This document shows positions 24,024-28,044 of a stretch of 28,044 nucleotides of DNA, in pieces (positions within the stretch are counted from its first letter, which is position 1; the number at the start of each line of letters is the position of its first letter). The notes beneath the pieces were generated by a model that did not search any database, was not told the origin of the DNA, and saw nothing but the letters and a program-made list of their open reading frames with translations. The position numbers were made by a program, and so were the translations under genes. The stretch spans positions 1 through 28,044 of the forward strand of contig CAYLMM010000037.1 in assembly GCA_964384825.1 (NCBI GenBank), in the 5' to 3' direction. The DNA is from CAYLMM01 sp964384825. Lineage in GTDB: Bacteria > Krumholzibacteriota > Krumholzibacteriia > LZORAL124-64-63.

Positions 24024-25580
24024 CTACCACCCCGGGGTGATGCCCAGCACGCGGAACCATGTCAGGCCCGCGATGATGAGCAGGATCGTGCCGACGGTCG
24101 TCATGATCAGACCGTATTTCAGGTTGTCGAGAACCGAATACTGGCCCGTCGAGAACAGGATCACATTGGGCTTGGCGTTGATCGGCAGGCCGATCACCCA
24201 GTCGATGGTGAACGCCGCCGGCAGGGCCAGCCACAGCGGATCGAAGCCCAGCGTCTGCGCGATGGCGATCACGAAGGGGATGAAGATCAGGGTGCGCATC
24301 GTCTTGCTGGTGAAGAACAGATGGCTGAACATGTTCACCGCGATGACGATGACGTAGACCAGCCAGAAATTCACGCCGGGCTGGATGTCGAGGAACTCGA
24401 AGAGCGTGCCGACGAGCCAGCGGGCCGCCCCGGTATCGTTCAGCGCCAGTCCGCCCGCATAGGCTCCGCAGGAGAAGAGCATCAGGTGCCAGGGGATGTC
24501 GGCCTCGTTCCACTTCAGCAGCCCGACCTTCGGGAACAGCGCGATCACGGCTCCCAGGAACGCCGCCATCACCGCCGAGATCTCGAAGCCGAACAGGCCG
24601 AGGTGCAGCTTGTCGGTGATCCACAGCAGGATGACCAGGCCGAAGATCGCGATCGCCTTCTTCTCGCCGCCGGTCACCGGGCCCATCTCGTCGAGCTTCT
24701 CCTTCATCTTCTCCAGCCCGCCCTCGACCACCGGCCTCTGTTCCTTGGGCGGCACCTTGAACACCAGGCGCGGGCCGATCCACCAGCTGATCAGCATCGA
24801 CGCCAGGACCACCGGCAGCGCGGCGAAGAACCAGTCCGTGTAATAGACGCGGCTGCCGCCCATCGAAAGGATGAAGGCCACGGCGATCAGGTTGGCGTTC
24901 GAGCCGGTCATGTAGGCGCTCGAGCAGAAGTTGATCCCCTGCAGGTTCTGCAGGAAGAGATTGCGGCCGAAGTTGTTGGGATTCTTGTTGCTCGCCCCGT
25001 AGATGCTGGCCACGACGATCATGATCGGCAGCAGGATGGCCGCCCGGGCCGCGGTGGCGGGAATGAAGGCCGCGAGCAGCAGATTGAGGCAGAAGAAGGC
25101 CAGCAGGATCCACTTCGAGCTCTTGCCGAAACGCACGATCAGCGACAGGGCGATCCTCTTCGCGAGGTTGGTCTTGACCAGCATCGAGGAGAGGATGAAG
25201 GCCAGCACGTTCAGCCAGATGACGCTGAAGCCCAGCACTCCCAGAACGTCGCTCTCGCCCCATCCGTGCAGGAACACGAGCAGGGCCATCAGCATCAGGC
25301 TGGTGACGTGCGTCGGGACGGGCTCGGTGACCCACCACACCAGGGCCGTGGCGAAAACGGCGATGACCACCTGCCCGCCGGTGGTCAACCCGTCGGGCGT
25401 CGGCATGTAGTAGAGGATCAGGAATACGAGGATGCCCAGCGAGAACCCGAGGTAGCGCATCCAGCGCTCGCTCGGGGTCAGCTTCTTTTCGGGCACCTGG
25501 CTGAGCTTGTTGCGGCTCAGATCGAGAACCTCGTCGATCCGGCCGAGAACGGCTTGGGCCTGGGCGCTGGCTGAGGACAT
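24024..25580 (-). CDS. DASS/SLC13-family sodium-coupled anion transporter
   Basis: A 518-residue inner-membrane transporter of the divalent anion:Na+ symporter family, whose members move dicarboxylates, sulfate or phosphate. About 40 cytoplasmic residues precede the membrane part. Landmarks are WWVTEPVPTHVTSLM (the 'Wt.a.p...t.l.p' start), FIPATAARAAILLPIM, the first anion/sodium loop YMTGSNANLIAVAF, FSCGAYAGGLALNDTGAARWL, SHLFFTSKTMRTL and the second loop PINAKPNVILFSTGQYS near the C-terminus. The loops differ from the Ser-Asn-Thr motifs of dicarboxylate carriers, so the anion is uncertain. It is 33 bases downstream of the CYTH gene and 2 bases from the next gene, clearly one operon. Confidence 0.92.
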   Translation of the reverse strand: MSSASAQAQAVLGRIDEVLDLSRNKLSQVPEKKLTPSERWMRYLGFSLGILVFLILYYMPTPDGLTTGGQVVIAVFATALVWWVTEPVPTHVTSLMLMALLVFLHGWGESDVLGVLGFSVIWLNVLAFILSSMLVKTNLAKRIALSLIVRFGKSSKWILLAFFCLNLLLAAFIPATAARAAILLPIMIVVASIYGASNKNPNNFGRNLFLQNLQGINFCSSAYMTGSNANLIAVAFILSMGGSRVYYTDWFFAALPVVLASMLISWWIGPRLVFKVPPKEQRPVVEGGLEKMKEKLDEMGPVTGGEKKAIAIFGLVILLWITDKLHLGLFGFEISAVMAAFLGAVIALFPKVGLLKWNEADIPWHLMLFSCGAYAGGLALNDTGAARWLVGTLFEFLDIQPGVNFWLVYVIVIAVNMFSHLFFTSKTMRTLIFIPFVIAIAQTLGFDPLWLALPAAFTIDWVIGLPINAKPNVILFSTGQYSVLDNLKYGLIMTTVGTILLIIAGLTWFRVLGITPGW

Positions 25581-25613
25581 CGCTTCAATGGCTCCCGGAA
25601 GAAGAACGGGCCT

Positions 25614-26075
25614 CTACCAGTCGGAAAACGGATGGGCGATCAGGTTCGAGTTGAAATAACGGGGATCGCCCGTCACTTCCTCGCCGATCCAATCCGGCTT
25701 CTCGATCTGCTGGTCTTCCGATTCGAGTTCGCACTCGGCCACGGTCAGGCCGTCGTTCACGCCGTGGAATTCATCGATCTCCCAGACCAGGTCGCCGATG
25801 GGAATCCTGTAGCGCGTCTTCTCGATGATGGGCTGCTCGCAGAGTTCGAGCAGCTGATTCGCATCTTCCCGGGGGATATCATATTCGAATTCCAGCCGAG
25901 TCGCTCCCGTGGTGATGCCCTTGACCGTCAACGCCGCGGCCTCGCCCATGGTGCGGACCCGCACGACCCTCTCCTTGGTCGAGTTCAGATATCCCTGCCG
26001 GAACAGCGTGCCCGCTCCCGCCTTCTTCCAGTCCTCGCCCACGACCAGGAACTTGCGTTCGATTTCCTTGCCCAT
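25614..26075 (-). CDS. CYTH-domain triphosphate tunnel metalloenzyme (probable tripolyphosphatase)
   Basis: A 153-residue CYTH protein with the complete motif set: EIERKF (ExExK, residues 4-9), the basic strand VVRVRTMG, LTVKG, FEYDIP, EKTRYRIPIG, WEIDEFHG and AECELESEDQ, with the late GDPRYFNSNLIAHPF tail. Its size and order match short bacterial TTM proteins such as the Nitrosomonas europaea enzyme, which hydrolyses inorganic tripolyphosphate using a metal ion; other members are adenylate cyclases or thiamine triphosphatases. Cytoplasmic, with no signal. A GAGGAG site about 9 bases upstream supports the ATG. It is the first gene of the operon with the DASS transporter and divergent from the PhnD-like gene. 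Confidence 0.95.
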   Translation of the reverse strand: MGKEIERKFLVVGEDWKKAGAGTLFRQGYLNSTKERVVRVRTMGEAAALTVKGITTGATRLEFEYDIPREDANQLLELCEQPIIEKTRYRIPIGDLVWEIDEFHGVNDGLTVAECELESEDQQIEKPDWIGEEVTGDPRYFNSNLIAHPFSDW

Positions 26076-26147
26076 GATGATTCCACTCCTCGGGTTTGTA
26101 GCGTTTCCCTGTTGATTGCAATGCCCGTGCCCCTCACTCCTCTAAAT

Positions 26148-26159
26148 GCAACTTGTTGC
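26148..26159. promoter_or_regulatory. Short palindrome in the divergent region
   Basis: GCAACTTGTTGC is a perfect inverted repeat with a 2-base centre, 73 bases upstream of the CYTH ATG. A possible operator for the CYTH operon; no clear minus-strand promoter was found next to it. Confidence 0.25.
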
Positions 26160-26204
26160 CGGGATGCACCTTACGGAAACCGGCCCGAGTCCGGCCCTGA
26201 TCGC

Positions 26205-26242
26205 CGGCGAAATTTCGCCGATTTCTTGACGAAATATCGCCG
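26205..26242. promoter_or_regulatory. Twin operator-like palindromes upstream of the PhnD-like gene
   Basis: CGGCGAAATTTCGCCG (26205-26220) is a perfect 16-base palindrome. A second copy, TGACGAAATATCGCCG (26227-26242), matches it at 13 of 16 positions. The centres are 22 bp apart, two helical turns, so both face the same side of the DNA. The second copy overlaps the -35 and spacer of the promoter at 26226-26255. Confidence 0.6.
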
Positions 26243-26255
26243 AAGGCATTAGGAT
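26226..26255 (+). promoter_or_regulatory. Promoter of the PhnD-like/histidine kinase pair, probably leaderless
   Basis: TTGACG (26226-26231), an 18-base spacer and TAGGAT (26250-26255). Only six bases separate the -10 from the ATG at 26262, so the message would begin at or very near the start codon, and no ribosome site is possible. Confidence 0.6.
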
Positions 26256-26261
26256 GTCGCC

Positions 26262-27185
26262 ATGGAAATGAAGCGGAAGAACATACTCGCGGTCTCGGCC
26301 ATGCTGATCGGCCTGGTCGCGATCAGCGTCCTGGTGCTGGTCGACCTCACCGACATCGAGACGCACCGAGGCCGGCTCCCGTCGACGGCCACGATGCCGG
26401 CCGGCGAAGATCCGCGCCCGGTCGAGCGCATCGGGGTCGTCTCGCGCTTCGCCCCGAACGTGACCTTCGGCGGCTACCAGCCGATCATGGACTACCTGAA
26501 CCGCCACGCGTCCAGGCGCTACGAACTCGAGCTGAGCACCAGCTATCTCGATGCGGTCGACGATCTGCGCGAGGGGGAAGTGACGGCTTCGTTCCTGGGA
26601 GCATGGATTTTCGGGCATCTGTACAGCGACCTCGACCTCGTCCCCCTCGCCGCCCCGCTGAACTCCCGCGGCAAATCGGAATTCCGCGCCATCCTGGTCA
26701 CCCGTCCCGATGCGGGCATAGCTTCGGTTGCGGACCTCCGGGGCAGGAAGGTCGCCCTGCCCTCGCCCCAGTCCTGGTCCGGCAACTGGCTCCAGGTCGC
26801 GGCCTTGCCCGCGGCCGGGATGAGCGCCGCCGATCTGGACTCGATCCATCATTTCGATCATCACCAGACCGTCGTCTGGGAGGTGCTGCAGGGCAATTTC
26901 GACGCGGGGGTGGTCAAGGAATCCGTCGCCGAGAGGTTCCGCAGCGAGGGCCTGGTCTACGCGTTGCGCTCGTCGCCGATCCCCGGCCCTCCACTGGTCG
27001 GCCGCGGGTCGGGACCCCATGCCGCGCTCGACGAGATCACGGAATTGCTGCTCGCCCTGGACGCCGATGATCCCGCGGACCGCGAAGTGCTGGATTCGTG
27101 GAGCAGCGAGTTCGCCCATGGATTCACGCGCGTCGCCGCGAGCCGGTACCGCGACGCATTCGGGATCGGGGGTGACGCGCCGTGA
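26262..27185 (+). CDS. PhnD-like phosphate/phosphonate-binding protein, membrane-anchored
   Basis: A 307-residue protein of the PhnD/phosphonate-binding family (type II periplasmic binding fold). Residues 8-28 are a hydrophobic N-terminal anchor without a cleavage site or lipobox. Binding-domain marks are IGVVSRFAPNVTFGGYQPIMDYLNRHA (in parts, about 57-83), the helix YLDAVDDLREGEVTASFLGAW, RAILVTRPDAGIASVADLRGRKVALPSPQS and WEVLQGNFDAGVVKESVAERF, the typical order of PhnD-type proteins. There is no ABC permease or ATPase here; the next gene is a histidine kinase that overlaps by 4 bases (GTGA), so this protein likely presents a ligand to the kinase. Members bind phosphonates, phosphite or phosphate; the ligand is not determinable by eye. 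Confidence 0.9.
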   Translation: MEMKRKNILAVSAMLIGLVAISVLVLVDLTDIETHRGRLPSTATMPAGEDPRPVERIGVVSRFAPNVTFGGYQPIMDYLNRHASRRYELELSTSYLDAVDDLREGEVTASFLGAWIFGHLYSDLDLVPLAAPLNSRGKSEFRAILVTRPDAGIASVADLRGRKVALPSPQSWSGNWLQVAALPAAGMSAADLDSIHHFDHHQTVVWEVLQGNFDAGVVKESVAERFRSEGLVYALRSSPIPGPPLVGRGSGPHAALDEITELLLALDADDPADREVLDSWSSEFAHGFTRVAASRYRDAFGIGGDAP

Positions 27186-28044
27186 TCTCCATGGAATCGG
27201 CGGGCGTCGGACTGCGGGGGCGCATCCTCGTGACGGTCGGCCTGATCACCACCGTGATCATGATCCTGATGACCTGGGGCATGCTTTACAACTGGCGGCG
27301 CTCGCTGTTGCGGCAGGAGACCGCCAGCGCCCTTTCGGTCAGCCGCGCCTTCTCGGTGGCGGTGATCGACGCCCTGATCGCCTCCGACCAGGACCTGTAC
27401 CAATCCGAGGGGTTTTTGGGCAACTACGTCAACATGTTCATGGAGCAGAACTACCGGCTGCGCGCCATCACCATCCTCGACGCCGACGGGACGGTGGCCG
27501 CGCGAAGCTGGGACCGCAGCAACCCCCCGTGGGTGACCGGGCCTCTGGCTTCGCTGCTCGCCGCCGAGACCCCCTTAACCACGATCATGGCCGGCGAAGA
27601 CGGGGCCTGGGTGCTGGAGATCGTCCTGCCCATGTTCACCGGCGAACGCCGCTGGGGAGTGCTGGTGATGGCCACGGAGGCCGATTCGATACGCTTCCGA
27701 GTACGCCGCGCCTTCATCCAGATGCTGCTGCTGTCGATCGCGGTGATGTCGGTGATGCTGCTGATCCTCTGGCTGATGCTGAGCAGGATCCTGGGGTCGC
27801 TGCAGACCCTGGTGTCGGCCATGGACGCGGTCGATTTCGACTCGGGCGGCATCCCGCTGCTTCCCTATCGCCGGGACGAGATCGGCATCCTCTACAAGCA
27901 TTTCCACCGCATGCAGAAAAGGGCGGAGCAATCCCGCCGCGAACTCTTCGCGGCCCAGCACCAGGTGTGGCACGCGGAGAGGCTGGCAGCCATCGGCAGG
28001 CTCGCCTCCGGGCTGGCGCACGAGATCAACAACCCCATCAACGG
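27182..28044 (+). CDS. Sensor histidine kinase, 3' end outside window
   Basis: The first 287 residues of a membrane sensor kinase. Transmembrane segment 1 is about residues 14-37 and segment 2 about 177-200; between them lies an extracytoplasmic sensor of about 140 residues, cache-like in size. A HAMP domain follows (about 200-248), with YRRDEIGILYKHFHRM near its end, then a helix and the H-box RLASGLAHEINNPIN with the phosphate-accepting His280. The sequence ends 7 residues later, so the ATP-binding domain is not seen. The GTG start at 27182 has a GGGGGTGA site and overlaps the PhnD-like stop; an ATG at 27191 is the alternative. The pairing suggests that the binding protein controls this kinase. 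Confidence 0.93.
   Translation, partial: MISMESAGVGLRGRILVTVGLITTVIMILMTWGMLYNWRRSLLRQETASALSVSRAFSVAVIDALIASDQDLYQSEGFLGNYVNMFMEQNYRLRAITILDADGTVAARSWDRSNPPWVTGPLASLLAAETPLTTIMAGEDGAWVLEIVLPMFTGERRWGVLVMATEADSIRFRVRRAFIQMLLLSIAVMSVMLLILWLMLSRILGSLQTLVSAMDAVDFDSGGIPLLPYRRDEIGILYKHFHRMQKRAEQSRRELFAAQHQVWHAERLAAIGRLASGLAHEINNPIN

Overview
The window is GC-rich, gene-dense DNA of a Gram-negative bacterium. Evidence for an outer membrane is a porin with a signal peptide and C-terminal Phe and several lipoproteins with lipoboxes. No rRNA, tRNA or taxonomic marker is present. The mix of a planctomycete-like microcompartment shell, Asp/Gly-rich lipoproteins, a LOV-SpoIIE phosphatase and an HpnP-like radical SAM protein would fit an FCB-group, Planctomycetota-related or myxobacteria-like lineage. 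This is inference; the phylum cannot be fixed from this sequence.

Region 1 (1-3956, + strand) is the end of a bacterial microcompartment operon: a tandem-domain shell protein cut by the left edge, one hexameric shell protein, a CoA-acylating aldehyde dehydrogenase with a probable encapsulation helix, a second tandem shell protein and three pentameric vertex proteins. The enzyme that makes the aldehyde is not in view, so the substrate is unknown. Region 2 (3982-7349, - strand) holds a small exported protein, cytochrome bd oxidase (cydA-cydB) and a DUF2784 membrane protein. Region 3 (7461-15944) is a mixed set: an HpnP-like B12 radical SAM protein, lipoproteins, an SDR/DUF2867 protein, a CIA30 protein, a LOV-SpoIIE blue-light phosphatase, a duplicated fasciclin lipoprotein and a secreted beta-propeller. 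Region 4 (16010-19035) is two convergent cation/proton antiporters whose stop codons share one CTAG. Region 5 (19036-20912) is a large lipoprotein behind an AT-rich promoter with a Fur-box-like element.

Region 6 (21005-28044) is the most coherent candidate for a new system. On the - strand: a canonical CYTH/triphosphate-tunnel enzyme, a DASS/SLC13 transporter, an exported protein of unknown function, an OprO/OprP-type porin and a second, divergent CYTH-like protein. Diverging on the + strand: a membrane-anchored PhnD-like binding protein translationally coupled to a sensor histidine kinase that runs off the right edge. The pair has a promoter containing two operator-like palindromes 22 bp apart and appears to be leaderless. 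Together these suggest sensing, uptake and hydrolysis of a phosphorus compound such as phosphate, tripolyphosphate or a phosphonate. Each family assignment rests on sequence; the combined role is inference.

Several putative promoters share a TTG-type -35 and a TAG-starting -10 with a 17-18 bp spacer (cydA, the SDR gene, the PhnD-like gene). Clear terminators follow the lipoproteins at 9255 and 19380.
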